Assembly: GCA_964369225.1 (NCBI GenBank)
Contig: CAYJER010000009.1
Span: forward strand, 1 to 64,000
Reading direction: 5' to 3'
DNA length: 64,000 bases
DNA from: SIG603 sp964369225
GTDB taxonomy: Bacteria > Bacillota > Clostridia > Oscillospirales > Acutalibacteraceae
Shown: positions 8,755 to 18,227 of the stretch, in pieces
How positions within the stretch are numbered: the stretch's first letter is position 1
Layout of the letters: the number at the start of each line of letters is the position of its first letter
Made by a program: the position numbers and the translations under genes
Notes under the pieces: generated by a model
Seen by the model: the letters and a program-made list of their open reading frames with translations, nothing else
The model's database searches: none
Told to the model about the DNA's origin: nothing

Positions 8755-9072
8755 ATGAAATTAAAAGCTATGTTACCATATTTAACGCTTAATGCACTTG
8801 CGTTTTATTTGCTACCGCTTTTAATGCAAAACACAGGAATAGCAATTTTGATTATGCTTATTGTTATACCGATTATTTCTTTTTTATCTTCTTTGGTTTT
8901 TGGTATGAAAAATGGATTATCTTTGTTTTATCCAATTATAACCGCTATCTTATTTATACCTACAATTTTTATTTTTTATAACTACACCGCTTGGGTATAT
9001 ATTCTGGGATATGGTGTAGTTGCATTTATCGGTAACTTAGTTGGGAAACTATTTCATAAAGCTAATAAATAG
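8755..9072 (+). CDS. Small membrane protein of unknown function
   Basis: 105 aa from the ATG at 8755, which has a GGAGG ribosome site. It is almost entirely hydrophobic with about four membrane segments and a basic C-terminus (GKLFHKANK). No recognisable family. Stop is UAG. It sits with the next membrane gene in the accessory island between the transposase and recO. Confidence 0.65.
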   Translation: MKLKAMLPYLTLNALAFYLLPLLMQNTGIAILIMLIVIPIISFLSSLVFGMKNGLSLFYPIITAILFIPTIFIFYNYTAWVYILGYGVVAFIGNLVGKLFHKANK

Positions 9073-9127
9073 TCCTTCACCTTTAGTTATTCGTCAAATA
9101 AGTCATTTATATAATGGAGGAGAAAAA

Positions 9128-9442
9128 ATGTTAATTGAATTAATTGTTTTATCTATTATAGGTATTGTTTTTGTCAGTGTAGGGTTTTTAATTTGGAAAA
9201 AAGAAAAAAGTTCGCTTATTCACTCATATCATTATACCAAATTAAAAGAGCAAGACAAAAAAGCATATACTCAGTTAATGGGCAAAGGTGTATTATTAAT
9301 GGGCGTTGGTATGATATTGACTGGTGTTATCGACTATGTTACAAAAACAGCTTATGGTTGGTTTGCTTTTGGAATATTTTTCGTTATGGGTTTTGTAATC
9401 ATAACAATTGCTCAAAGAAAATATAATGGTGGATTTTTTTAA
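9128..9442 (+). CDS. DUF3784-like small membrane protein
   Basis: 104 aa from the ATG at 9128, chosen because of GGAGGAG upstream. Three membrane segments (about 3-22, 52-70 and 76-95) with a charged loop between the first two (KKEKSSLIHSYHYTKLKEQDKKAY) resemble DUF3784 proteins, whose function is unknown. It may be cotranscribed with the preceding membrane gene. Confidence 0.7.
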   Translation: MLIELIVLSIIGIVFVSVGFLIWKKEKSSLIHSYHYTKLKEQDKKAYTQLMGKGVLLMGVGMILTGVIDYVTKTAYGWFAFGIFFVMGFVIITIAQRKYNGGFF

Positions 9443-9452
9443 GATATATTAC

Positions 9453-9620
9453 TAGAGGCTAAAAGCTAATGACTAATGGTGAATGACTATTTAGGCTAAA
9501 AGCTAATGACTAATGTTGTAGCTACTATAATAGTCCTTCACTATTCACCTTTAGCCATTAGTCTAAAAATAGTCCTTCACCTTTAGTCATTAGTCTAAAA
9601 TAGTTATTACATTAGTTTTC
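9453..9620. repeat. Degenerate AGTCATTAG/CCTTCACC repeat cluster
   Basis: Several imperfect direct and inverted copies of GCTAATGACTAATG, GGTGAATGACTATT and their complements. The same words recur at 24293-24365, 35265-35357, about 48195-48235 and 57000-57045. They have no CRISPR-like spacing. Confidence 0.65.
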
Positions 9621-9671
9621 CAATGATAAGTCATTTTTAAATGAGAATAATAAGTATGAAAAACAAAAGAT

Positions 9672-9740
9672 AAATGACAGTCACGGGGAAGAAACCCGAA
9701 TTTTTATTGCAGTTTGTGCGGCAAAAATGACATGGTCATA
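9672..9740 (+). promoter_or_regulatory. Recurrent structured 5' motif, copy 1 (before yqzL-recO)
   Basis: GACAGTCACGGGG, a GGG-loop-CCCG hairpin, then GCGGCAAAAATGAC and a short hairpin ATGAC-ATG-GTCAT. Near-identical copies stand before mutS2 (10713-10785) and before the MetH-activation-like gene (34175-34447). Not matched to any riboswitch class I know. Confidence 0.55.
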
Positions 9741-9776
9741 ATTTAAAATGATTAGGAAGATAGATGGGTAATTATT

Positions 9777-9917
9777 ATGAATGAGTATTGGGATATCTTT
9801 ATTAAATCAGGGAAAATAGCTGATTATATCAACTACAAAAACAGTAACATAACAGGAATAAACTCAAATGTTAATAAAAATGAATGCCCTTGTAATCAAG
9901 GAACAAACTGTAGGTGA
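9777..9917 (+). CDS. YqzL-like small protein
   Basis: 46 aa. The start MNEYWDIFIKSGKIADYI resembles YqzL (aromatic-x-x-F-x-x-TG-x-I-x-x-Y), a short protein found directly upstream of recO in many Firmicutes. It overlaps the recO start by 50 nt in another frame, suggesting coupled translation. The Cys-containing tail (ECPCNQGTNC) comes from the overlap. Function unknown. Confidence 0.55.
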   Translation: MNEYWDIFIKSGKIADYINYKNSNITGINSNVNKNECPCNQGTNCR

Positions 9918-10608
9918 AAGTGATAAACTGCTAACTCTTTTAACAGCGGAAGAGGGAATTATTAAGGCCTTTGTTAGGCGTGCCAAAAATTTGAAAAATT
10001 CTAATTCCTCTGCTACTTCACTTTTGTCTTATTCTCGCCTTAGCATATATAAGGGGCGAGATAAATACATAATCGACGATGCCACGCCTATAGAAATTTT
10101 TTTCGGACTTAGAACCGATATTAGTTCTTTAAGCTTGGCTCAATATTTTTGTGAGCTGGCTGTAATTTTGGTGCAAGACCACTCCGACAGCACTGAATAT
10201 TTAAGGCTTATTTTAAACTCAATTTCGTTTTTGTGCAAAGGAGAAAAAGACCCATTAATGATTAAGGCTATTACTGAACTTAGGCTTCTTAGCTCTTGTG
10301 GATTTATGCCGAATGTTGTAGCTTGCTCTGATTGCGCCTGTTATGAGAATGAGGAGTGGCATTTTATTAGGGGGCAAATTTACTGCAAAGACTGCGTTAG
10401 CAAAAACTATGGATTTAATCAATCTGTGCTAACTGCAATAAGATATATAGTATATTCTGATTTTAAAAAGATATACTCATTTAATTTAAACGGGAGAGAC
10501 AATATTTTAAAGCTTTGTAAGATAAGCGAGGAATATTGCCTTGAAACTATTGGAAGAGTTCCTATGACTTTGGACTTTTTCAAGACTGTATCTGATGATA
10601 AGTATTAA
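9868..10608 (+). CDS. recO: DNA repair protein RecO
   Basis: 246 aa. N-terminal OB-fold pattern (ALVIKEQTVGESDKLLTLLT), helical middle, and the C-terminal zinc motif with Cys pairs (CSDCACYENEEWHF then CKDC). RecO loads RecA with RecF/RecR and anneals ssDNA (family knowledge). The start is the ATG at 9868 or the in-frame ATG at 9880; the AGGA at 9854 favours 9868 slightly. It follows era in the conserved order, though separated by the accessory island. Confidence 0.92.
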   Translation: MLIKMNALVIKEQTVGESDKLLTLLTAEEGIIKAFVRRAKNLKNSNSSATSLLSYSRLSIYKGRDKYIIDDATPIEIFFGLRTDISSLSLAQYFCELAVILVQDHSDSTEYLRLILNSISFLCKGEKDPLMIKAITELRLLSSCGFMPNVVACSDCACYENEEWHFIRGQIYCKDCVSKNYGFNQSVLTAIRYIVYSDFKKIYSFNLNGRDNILKLCKISEEYCLETIGRVPMTLDFFKTVSDDKY

Positions 10609-10615
10609 AATAAAG

Positions 10616-10732
10616 AGAAAGGACAGTCACGGGGATTTAGTGAAGAGTGAAGAGTGAAAAGTTAATGTGAAAATCCTTGCGGATTTTTTGATTAAAGTTT
10701 TTTTAAATAAATAGAAAGGACAGTCACGGGGA
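10616..10732. repeat. Terminator-bearing dispersed repeat flanked by a 20-bp direct repeat
   Basis: A copy of the TGAAGAGTGAAAAG...CCTTGCGGATTTTTTG family (10637-10710) sits between two copies of AGAAAGGACAGTCACGGGGA (10616-10635 and 10713-10732). The hairpin AAAATCC-TTGC-GGATTTT followed by T looks like an intrinsic terminator and would end the recO transcript. Confidence 0.7.
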
Positions 10733-10785
10733 AGAAACCCGAATTTTTATCGCAGTTGGGGCGGCAAAAATGACAAGGTCATATA
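10713..10785 (+). promoter_or_regulatory. Recurrent structured 5' motif, copy before mutS2
   Basis: Full copy ending 1 nt before the mutS2 ATG. Elements: CGGGG-loop-CCCG hairpin, a GC-rich stem around CGCAG...GCGG, and ATGACAAGGTCAT, where the loop exposes AAGG, the only ribosome-site-like sequence before the ATG. Confidence 0.55.
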
Positions 10786-13134
10786 ATGAATAAAAATCAT
10801 AAAACACTAGAATTAGACAAGATACTTGAAATGCTCTCTAAAGAGTGTAGTTGTGAGGATGCTGAAAATTTAGCGAAAAATCTTAAACCAGCTGAAAATC
10901 TTAAAACTGCAAAGAGACTGCTTAAACAGACAGACGATGCCTTTGTTTTGTCTGCTAAATTTGGGTCTCCATCTTTTTATGGACTGAAAAACACTGTAAA
11001 TCCTTTAAGAAGAGCGCAGGCAGGCGGTGTATTATCTTTAACTGACATTTTAGCGGTTGACAGAACCCTCAAAAATATTAGAGGTGTAAGCGAATGGAGG
11101 TCAAAAAGCGAGGGTCTTAGTACTACTATTGACTATCTTTTTGCCAATTTGTCAAGCAATAAATTTTTAGAGGAACAAATTTCTTTAGTTGTTCTTAACG
11201 AGGATGAAGTTGCTGACACAGCCTCTAAAACTTTGGCGGATATCAGAAGAAAGATGAAAAATCAGGCGGCTAAGATTAAAGACCAACTAGATAAAATGTT
11301 AAGATCTAGCCAATATCAAAAATATCTGCAAGATAGCATTGTAACTCAAAGAGACGGAAGATATGTAGTTCCTGTAAAAAGTGAATTTAAGTCGGAAGTC
11401 AAAGGTTTAGTGCATGATAGCTCTGCTAGTGGTGCGACTTTATTTATAGAGCCTATGGCAGTGGTTGAGGCTAACAATGAAATTAGAATACTTAAATCTA
11501 AGGAAAATGAAGAAATTGAACGAATTTTAAGAGAACTTTCGGCTCAAATTGGTGAGTTTTCTGACGGAATTATTACAGGTTATAATTCTTTAGTGGAATT
11601 AAATCTTATATTTGCAAAGGCACATCTAGGCTACAGAATGAAAGCTGTTATGCCTTTATTTGAAGAAGACGGAATTATAGATATTAAAGCTTCAAGGCAT
11701 CCGTTAATCGACCCTGAAAAAGTGGTTGCTACTGACATAAATTTAGGAATTACCTTTGACACACTTATAATTACAGGACCTAACACAGGTGGTAAAACAG
11801 TGTCGCTTAAGACTTTAGGTTTGTTTACACTTATGGCATCTTGTGGGCTTTTGTTGCCTTGTGGTGATGGAAGTAGACTTTCTTTCTTTGACAAAATTTT
11901 AGTTGACATTGGTGATGAACAAAGCATAGAGCAAAGTTTATCTACTTTTTCATCTCATATGACAAATATAGTTTCAATTCTTAGCAAGGCAGATGAAAAT
12001 TCACTGGTTTTAGTGGATGAATTAGGAGCTGGTACAGACCCTGTTGAGGGTGCGGCTCTAGCAATGGCGATTATTGAGACTTTAAGAGAAAAGGGTGCAA
12101 CTTTAGCGACTACAACTCACTATGCAGAGCTAAAAGAGTATGCGATAAAGACAATTGGTGTAGAAAACGCCTGTTGCGAATTTGATGTTAAGACTTTAAG
12201 TCCTACTTATAGGTTGCTAATTGGAATGCCTGGTAGATCAAACGCTTTTGCGATTTCTAGCAAATTAGGTTTAGGCGATGATGTTGTAGAAAAGGCGAAA
12301 AAATTAGTCACTAAAGAAAAGAGTGACTTTGAAGAAATTGTACAAAAGCTAGAGTTACGTCGTCAAAAAATAGATGAAGAGAAAAAACAGGCACTAGCTC
12401 AAAGGCTAGAGGCTGAAAAAATGCTGAAAGAGGCACAGGAGAAACTCCAAAAAGCAGAAAAAGATGCAAAGTCAGCCATTGAGACGGCGCACATGCAGGC
12501 TTCAATGATGGTTTCAAAGACTAGGGCGGCAACTCTTGACATGATGGACGAAGTTGAAAAGCTGAAAAAAGCTCAAAATATGTCCGCTGCGGATAAACTC
12601 AAATTGAAACAAAAACTTAAGCAGATTGAAAATTCATCTGACCCTGTTCAAAGTAAAAAGACAGACGACTACAAGTTGCCTAGACCGTTAAAAGTTGGTG
12701 ATAATGTTCTGATTTTCGACATAGATAAACAGGCGACTGTTCTTGAAATCTCTAACAACATGGCCACGGTTCAAGCTGGAATTATCAAGACTAAGGTTAA
12801 AATATCTAACCTAAGGCTTGTTGAAAATAAAAAGCAAGAGCGAAAAGTTTCTAGTCATAGATCTGTTGGCAGAGACTTAAAAGTTGAGGCGGTTTCATCT
12901 AGCGTTGATATTCGAGGTATGACTTGCGACGAGGGTATTATGGTTCTTGACTCGTATATTGACAGGTGCGTTAGGCAAAACGTGAACACAATCACTATAA
13001 TTCACGGCAAGGGTACAGGCGTTTTAAGGACAGCTGTAGGACAACACCTTAAAAAACACCCTAGCATTAGAACTCACAGATTTGGAAACTTCGGTGAAGG
13101 TGAAATGGGCGTCACAATCGCCGAACTAAAATAG
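10786..13134 (+). CDS. mutS2: Endonuclease MutS2
   Basis: 782 aa, usual length. MutS core, ATPase Walker A (GPNTGGKTVSLKT near 335) and Walker B (LVLVDELGAGTDP), a long coiled coil (about 515-620), and a C-terminal Smr nuclease domain (VDIRGMTCDEG, HGKGTG). It acts in ribosome-collision rescue and in limiting recombination (family knowledge). The stop is UAG, and the next five in-frame stops are also UAG before a UAA at 13342. Confidence 0.96.
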   Translation: MNKNHKTLELDKILEMLSKECSCEDAENLAKNLKPAENLKTAKRLLKQTDDAFVLSAKFGSPSFYGLKNTVNPLRRAQAGGVLSLTDILAVDRTLKNIRGVSEWRSKSEGLSTTIDYLFANLSSNKFLEEQISLVVLNEDEVADTASKTLADIRRKMKNQAAKIKDQLDKMLRSSQYQKYLQDSIVTQRDGRYVVPVKSEFKSEVKGLVHDSSASGATLFIEPMAVVEANNEIRILKSKENEEIERILRELSAQIGEFSDGIITGYNSLVELNLIFAKAHLGYRMKAVMPLFEEDGIIDIKASRHPLIDPEKVVATDINLGITFDTLIITGPNTGGKTVSLKTLGLFTLMASCGLLLPCGDGSRLSFFDKILVDIGDEQSIEQSLSTFSSHMTNIVSILSKADENSLVLVDELGAGTDPVEGAALAMAIIETLREKGATLATTTHYAELKEYAIKTIGVENACCEFDVKTLSPTYRLLIGMPGRSNAFAISSKLGLGDDVVEKAKKLVTKEKSDFEEIVQKLELRRQKIDEEKKQALAQRLEAEKMLKEAQEKLQKAEKDAKSAIETAHMQASMMVSKTRAATLDMMDEVEKLKKAQNMSAADKLKLKQKLKQIENSSDPVQSKKTDDYKLPRPLKVGDNVLIFDIDKQATVLEISNNMATVQAGIIKTKVKISNLRLVENKKQERKVSSHRSVGRDLKVEAVSSSVDIRGMTCDEGIMVLDSYIDRCVRQNVNTITIIHGKGTGVLRTAVGQHLKKHPSIRTHRFGNFGEGEMGVTIAELK

Positions 13135-13186
13135 TCGGTCGAGTAGCCTCGACGGGCAAAGTCGGTCGAGTAGCCTCGACAGGCAT
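13135..13186. repeat. Two tandem hairpins after mutS2
   Basis: Two copies of GTCGGTCGAGTAGCCTCGAC in tandem, each able to fold as GTCGAG-TAGC-CTCGAC. No T run; might be a weak 3' stabilising or termination structure. Confidence 0.6.
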
Positions 13187-13232
13187 GTCGCACACATAGT
13201 TAGTTGGAAATTATAGCTTTATTGCCTGCGTC

Positions 13233-13374
13233 ATACTATAATTTATATAGTATGGGAGGGTCTGAGTGCAGACGTGCCTCTTAGAAAAATTTAGCCATGT
13301 AGGGGACGGGTTTTCCGTCCCGAAAAATTAAAGGTTTTTGCTAATTACCACGGGACAGAAAACCCGTCCCCTAC
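13233..13374. repeat. Palindrome cluster before recG
   Basis: Contains an AT hairpin (13233-13253), a GGGAGGGTCTGAGTGCAGACG unit and a TGTAGGGG inverted repeat with ACGGGTTTTCCGTCC core (13298-13374). The remainder up to recG holds CCATTATC repeats and no gene. Confidence 0.75.
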
Positions 13375-13470
13375 ATTAATTTGTGTGTTTCAACGAATTT
13401 ATATAAATATTTTGTGATTATAATAATTATCCATTATCCATTATTCATTATCCATTTTAAAAGGAATTTT

Positions 13471-15483
13471 ATGTATCAAATAGATTTAAAAGACATCTGT
13501 TATATCAAGGGTATTGGCCCTAAACTAGCCGAACTTTTTCATAAAATCGGAATATACAGCAATGTAGATTTGATTAGGTATTACCCTAGAGCCTATGAGG
13601 ATTGGAGTAAACCTGTACCAATTGCAGATGCAAATGAAACCTGTGTCATTAAGGCCACAGTAGATATAAAACATCATAATGAATATACGAAAACCGGAAA
13701 GCTTATGAATAAGTTTATTATTTCTGATGAAAGTGGTAGCCTTGTTCTTGTGTATTTTAATAATAAATTTATCTCTAAAACCTTGCAAGAGGGACAATGT
13801 TATTTTTTTAGAGGTAAGATTAGTTATGACAATCACTCGAATAAAACTATGCTAAGTCCTGAACATTTTACGCTTAACAAGGCTTATAATGTGTTGCCAA
13901 TTTATGGGCAGACTATGGGTCTTAATTCAAAACAAATTTCAAGTAAGATTCTTAAATACTTAAATGAATTTCCTTTTGAGTTCGACGACATTTTAAGCGA
14001 TGAAATTCGTGAAAAATATGATTTATGTAAAATCAATTATGCCATTAGAAATATTCATCTGCCAATTTCTGCCGAAAGTGTTGACATAGCTAAAAAAAGA
14101 TTGATTTTCGATGAAATGCTTATACTTCAATTAGGCATGAAAACATATAAAGATCAATCAAAAAAAGAGACTTCGCACGTTCTTAAAAAGACTTACTACA
14201 AGGAGTTTATTAGTCTTTTGCCTTTTGAGCTTACAAATGCGCAAATTAATGCCATTGTAACTTGTCTTAAAAATATGAAAGAGCCTGTTCCTATGAATAG
14301 GTTGCTTCAAGGTGATGTTGGAAGCGGTAAGACTGCTGTTGCGGCGGCTCTTTGTTTTAATGCTGCTAAAAATTCTATTCAGTCCGCCATGATGGCGCCA
14401 ACAGAGATTTTGGCAGTTCAGCATTATAATTCTTTAAAGGAATTACTTAAAAATACAGAAATTAAGTTAGCGTTATTAGTAGGTTCTATGACACCGAAAC
14501 AAAAGGCTGAAGTATACGAAAACTTGAAAAATGGATCAGTAGACATTGCAATTGGAACTCATGCCCTAATTTCACAGGGGGTCGAGTTTAAGAATTTAGG
14601 CTTAGTAATTACAGATGAACAACACAGATTTGGAGTTAAACAGAGAAATGCCTTAAGTGATAAGGCGAAAAGTCCTCATTCGCTTGTTATGAGCGCTACC
14701 CCAATTCCTAGGACGCTTGCAATGTTTATTTATGGCGATTTAGACGTTTCTGTGCTTGATGAAATTCCAAAAGGAAGACAAAAAATTGATACTTATTGTG
14801 TTAAATCTGAACTAAGACCTAGAGTATATAAGTTTATTCAAAAACATCTTGACGAGGGTAGGCAAGCTTATATTATCTGCCCGTTAATTGAAGAGGCTGA
14901 AAGTGATTTGCTTAGTATTGAAGCTTATTACGAAAGTTTATCGGCTTTTTTTCCGAAAGATATAATTGCTATTCTGCATGGTAAAATGAAATCTAAGGAA
15001 AAAGCTGAAATTATGGAGAAGTTTTCTAAAAATGAAACTAAGATACTTCTTTCAACCACTGTTGTTGAGGTCGGCGTTGACGTGCCTAATGCAGTAATTA
15101 TGGTAATTGAGAATGCTGAAAGGTATGGTCTTTCTCAACTTCATCAGTTAAGAGGAAGAGTAGGCAGAGGTAAACATAAGTCTACTTGTATATTAATTTC
15201 TGACTCTGAAAATGAGCCGACAAAAGAAAGATTAGACTTACTTTGCAAAAATTCAGACGGATTTATGATAGCTCAGGCAGATTTAACGGCGAGAGGCCCA
15301 GGTGACTTTTTTGGAAAAAGACAACATGGTCTACCAACTCTTAAAATTGCAAACATGGTTGCAGACATGGAAGTTTTGCAAATGGCACAAGAATGTTCTA
15401 GGGATATTCTTGAAAAAGACCCTGAACTTAAAAATAATGAATTACTAAAAAAAGAAATTGCTAATTTGTTTAGAGAATACTAA
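13471..15483 (+). CDS. recG: ATP-dependent DNA helicase RecG
   Basis: 670 aa from the ATG at 13471 (AAAAGGA site; the upstream open frame is repeat-derived and low-complexity). OB-fold wedge domain, then superfamily 2 helicase motifs: Walker A GDVGSGKTAVAAAL, DEQHRFG (DExH box), SATPIPRTLA, and the C-terminal RGRVGRGKHKS motif. It remodels stalled replication forks and branched DNA (family knowledge). Monocistronic between repeat-rich gaps. Confidence 0.96.
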   Translation: MYQIDLKDICYIKGIGPKLAELFHKIGIYSNVDLIRYYPRAYEDWSKPVPIADANETCVIKATVDIKHHNEYTKTGKLMNKFIISDESGSLVLVYFNNKFISKTLQEGQCYFFRGKISYDNHSNKTMLSPEHFTLNKAYNVLPIYGQTMGLNSKQISSKILKYLNEFPFEFDDILSDEIREKYDLCKINYAIRNIHLPISAESVDIAKKRLIFDEMLILQLGMKTYKDQSKKETSHVLKKTYYKEFISLLPFELTNAQINAIVTCLKNMKEPVPMNRLLQGDVGSGKTAVAAALCFNAAKNSIQSAMMAPTEILAVQHYNSLKELLKNTEIKLALLVGSMTPKQKAEVYENLKNGSVDIAIGTHALISQGVEFKNLGLVITDEQHRFGVKQRNALSDKAKSPHSLVMSATPIPRTLAMFIYGDLDVSVLDEIPKGRQKIDTYCVKSELRPRVYKFIQKHLDEGRQAYIICPLIEEAESDLLSIEAYYESLSAFFPKDIIAILHGKMKSKEKAEIMEKFSKNETKILLSTTVVEVGVDVPNAVIMVIENAERYGLSQLHQLRGRVGRGKHKSTCILISDSENEPTKERLDLLCKNSDGFMIAQADLTARGPGDFFGKRQHGLPTLKIANMVADMEVLQMAQECSRDILEKDPELKNNELLKKEIANLFREY

Positions 15484-15900
15484 TTAGTGAAGAGTGAATG
15501 GTGAAAAGTGAAAAGTTTATGTGAAAATCCTTGCGGATTTTTTGATTAAAGTTTTTTTGAATGAAAAATTTGTATATATAAAGATAAATTTGATAATCAA
15601 CACGTCTGCACGGAGACCCTCCCATACTATTCCGTGTCATCAAAAACTTTACAAACGCTAGTAGGTAATTTACAAGACCAATGATGCTTCTTAGTATTTT
15701 TGTTTATAATAAATTCGTTAAAACGAACAAATTAATGTAGGGGACGGAAAACCCGTCCCCTACGATATTTTAATAAATTTATCTTTATCCACACAAAAAT
15801 TTTATTTAAAGAGCCTTTAATCAAAAAATCCGATAGGATTTTCACATAAACTTTTCACTATTCATTTTTCACTCTTCACTAAGTTCCCGTCCCATACATT
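15484..15900. repeat. Repeat block between recG and the two-component system
   Basis: In order: terminator-bearing family copy (15484-15570), AATCAACACG unit (15595-15627), short TGTAGGGG palindrome with CGGAAAACCCG core (15736-15763), and an inverted copy of the terminator-bearing family (about 15806-15884). No coding potential seen. Confidence 0.8.
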
Positions 15901-15951
15901 GTTTTTGTTAAATTAACATGTAAGTAAAATGTTAATTTTAGGCTTTTTGTA

Positions 15952-15980
15952 TTGAAAAAGTCAACAAAATATGCTATGCT
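15952..15980 (+). promoter_or_regulatory. Probable promoter of the two-component operon
   Basis: TTGAAA at 15952-15957 and TATGCT at 15975-15980, 17-bp spacer, about 33 nt before the response-regulator start. Confidence 0.5.
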
Positions 15981-16012
15981 TTTGTTATGATACTAAATTA
16001 AGGGAGACCAGA

Positions 16013-16687
16013 ATGTTGAATATTTTAATAGTTGATGATGAAGCCAAAATAAGGCTTATAATAAAAAAATATGCCGAGTTCGAGGGGCATACTGTAACAG
16101 AGGCGGAAAATGGTATGCAGGCTGTAGAGATAGTTAGAAGCCAGCCAAATAAGTTTGATATTGCAATTATCGATGTTATGATGCCTGAATTAGATGGTTT
16201 TTCAGCTGTTTCAGAAATTAAGAAAATTTCTAAACTGCCTGTAATTATGCTTTCAGCAAGAGGTGAAGAGTATGATAAAATCCATGGGTTTGAGCTAGGT
16301 GTTGATGATTATGTTGTTAAACCTTTTTCACCTAAAGAATTAATGATGAGAATTAATGCAGTAATTAAGCGTTCAGGAAATACTGTGCAACAACATGATG
16401 TGTTCACAGCAGAGGGATTAAGTGTTGATTTTACAGGTAGAATAGTTACTGTTGATGGTAAAAGAGTTGATTTATCGCCAAAAGAATATGAACTGCTTTT
16501 CTACATGGTTCAAAACAAGGGCATAGCCCTAACTAGAGAAAAATTAATTACAAATGTTTGGGGTTACGATTTTTACGGAGACGACAGAACCCTTGACACA
16601 CATATAAAATTGCTCAGAAAAAATCTTGGTGCTTATAATAAGTTTATTGTTACACTAAGAGGAGTGGGTTATCGTTTTGAAATTTAA
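16013..16687 (+). CDS. OmpR/PhoB-family response regulator
   Basis: 224 aa from the ATG at 16013 with an AAGGGAG site. Receiver domain with acidic pair (VDDEAK), phospho-acceptor Asp in AIIDVMMPELDG (around residue 53), and Lys in VVKPFSP. C-terminal winged helix with the usual LSPKEYELL and RTLDTHIKLLRKNL blocks. It overlaps the kinase gene by 11 nt, so they form a coupled pair. Target genes and signal unknown; the next gene, a GGDEF protein, may be independent. Confidence 0.94.
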   Translation: MLNILIVDDEAKIRLIIKKYAEFEGHTVTEAENGMQAVEIVRSQPNKFDIAIIDVMMPELDGFSAVSEIKKISKLPVIMLSARGEEYDKIHGFELGVDDYVVKPFSPKELMMRINAVIKRSGNTVQQHDVFTAEGLSVDFTGRIVTVDGKRVDLSPKEYELLFYMVQNKGIALTREKLITNVWGYDFYGDDRTLDTHIKLLRKNLGAYNKFIVTLRGVGYRFEI

Positions 16688-18092
16688 AGGATTAAAGATA
16701 CAACATCAAATTTTAATAGGTTTTCTTGCCTTTACTGTTTTAATAGTAGTAGTGCTTTGGTTTTTTCAGGTAGGCTTATTAAATACTTTCTATAAGGCAA
16801 TTAAACATTCAGAAATCAAACAGATGGCGATAACTGCAAGTCAGTTTACAGATGAAGAAGAGCTTTTAGTTTTTCTTGAAGACATAAACAAAAATAATAA
16901 TATAGATATTAAAATAACAGAAGCTGATGGCCAAAATATTGCCTCGGTTACTTCTTTCTCTAACATTACATTTAGAGGACTTAGTGCTTCTTTATGTGCT
17001 GGAATTTATGCGCAAACTTTGGCAAATGGCGGAGAATATCTTGAATGGGTTACACTAGATAATATTGGCGGTGGATATGAAGAGCTTGTTTATCTTTATG
17101 CTACACCGGGCGATGATGGAAAACTGTACATTCTTAATTCAAGAGTTACTCCTGTTGATGCAACTGTCGATACATTACAAGTTCAGCTTTGGTGTGTAAC
17201 AGCAATTATGATTGTGGTGTCGACCGCACTAGCCTTATTCTTGGCAAGGAAAATTTCAAGGCCTATTATGGATATAAATGAGGCGGCAAAACAGTTTGCG
17301 ACTGCGGATTATTCTATAAAGTTTATACCACAAGGAGCTAGGGAAACTCACGAACTAGCTTATACTTTAAATTATGCGGCGGCAGAGCTTTCACAGGTTG
17401 AAAATTTAAGACGTGAACTAATTGCAAATGTTTCACACGATTTGCGTACTCCTTTAACCATGATTACAGGATTTGCAGAGGTTATGAAAGATATTCCAGA
17501 TGAAAATACTGCTGAAAACTTGCAAATAATAATAGATGAGTCTGACAGGCTAAGAAAATTAGTAAATGATTTGCTTGATGTTTCAAGGCTTGAGAGCGGG
17601 AGTGTAGAATTTAAGCAAGAAAGAGTAAACATTACAAGGCTAGTCGATGACATATTAATGCGGTTTGAAAAATTGGTTGACTTTGAATTTGAGTTTTATA
17701 GAGGAAATGATATAAATGTTGTAGGCGATGAACTAAGGCTTACACAGGTTATATATAATCTTATTAGCAATGCTGTAAATTATTCTCTTGATGATAAAAC
17801 AATTATAGTAAGGCAATCGGTTGTAGATGGAGACTTTGTTTTAATAGAGGTTGAAGACCGAGGCGAGGGAATAGAGCAAGACAAGCTTAAATATATTTGG
17901 GATAGATACTACAAAGTAGATAAAAATCACCAACGTGCTATAGTTGGCAGTGGAGTAGGGCTTTCTATAGTAAAGAAAATCATTGATTCACACGGTGGTA
18001 GTTATGGTGTTAAAAGTAAGTTTGGTGTTGGTAGTACGTTTTGGTTTAAGTTAAAAATTGATCAAAAATTGTTAGAAGACACTAATATATAG
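16677..18092 (+). CDS. Membrane sensor histidine kinase
   Basis: 471 aa from a TTG at 16677 within the response-regulator gene; GGAG 12 nt upstream. Two membrane segments (about 12-32 and 176-198) flank an extracytoplasmic sensor region. HAMP follows, then HisKA with phospho-acceptor His254 (ANVSHDLRTPLTMI) and HATPase (NLISNAVNYS, then DRGEGIEQDKL and GSGVGLSIVKKI). Cognate to the overlapping regulator. The stop UAG is followed one codon later by UAA. Confidence 0.94.
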   Translation: MKFKGLKIQHQILIGFLAFTVLIVVVLWFFQVGLLNTFYKAIKHSEIKQMAITASQFTDEEELLVFLEDINKNNNIDIKITEADGQNIASVTSFSNITFRGLSASLCAGIYAQTLANGGEYLEWVTLDNIGGGYEELVYLYATPGDDGKLYILNSRVTPVDATVDTLQVQLWCVTAIMIVVSTALALFLARKISRPIMDINEAAKQFATADYSIKFIPQGARETHELAYTLNYAAAELSQVENLRRELIANVSHDLRTPLTMITGFAEVMKDIPDENTAENLQIIIDESDRLRKLVNDLLDVSRLESGSVEFKQERVNITRLVDDILMRFEKLVDFEFEFYRGNDINVVGDELRLTQVIYNLISNAVNYSLDDKTIIVRQSVVDGDFVLIEVEDRGEGIEQDKLKYIWDRYYKVDKNHQRAIVGSGVGLSIVKKIIDSHGGSYGVKSKFGVGSTFWFKLKIDQKLLEDTNI

Positions 18093-18227
18093 GTATAACT
18101 TATTAAATGTTGTTTAGATTTTGTCTGAAATGTAGAAAAATAAATCTGTGCTTTTAAATGTATTCAGTTTATGTTATAATCATTAAAAGTATGTCAAATA
18201 ATTTGTTGAGATAGGATTGAGGATAAA

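Noticed and set aside
9453..9620. CRISPR array
   Set aside because: The repeats are degenerate, in both orientations and without regular spacers; no cas gene is seen.
9672..10785. The 5' motif as a known riboswitch (c-di-GMP, THF, fluoride, ZTP, preQ1)
   Set aside because: The conserved core sequences of these classes do not match what I can see; the genes that follow share no ligand.
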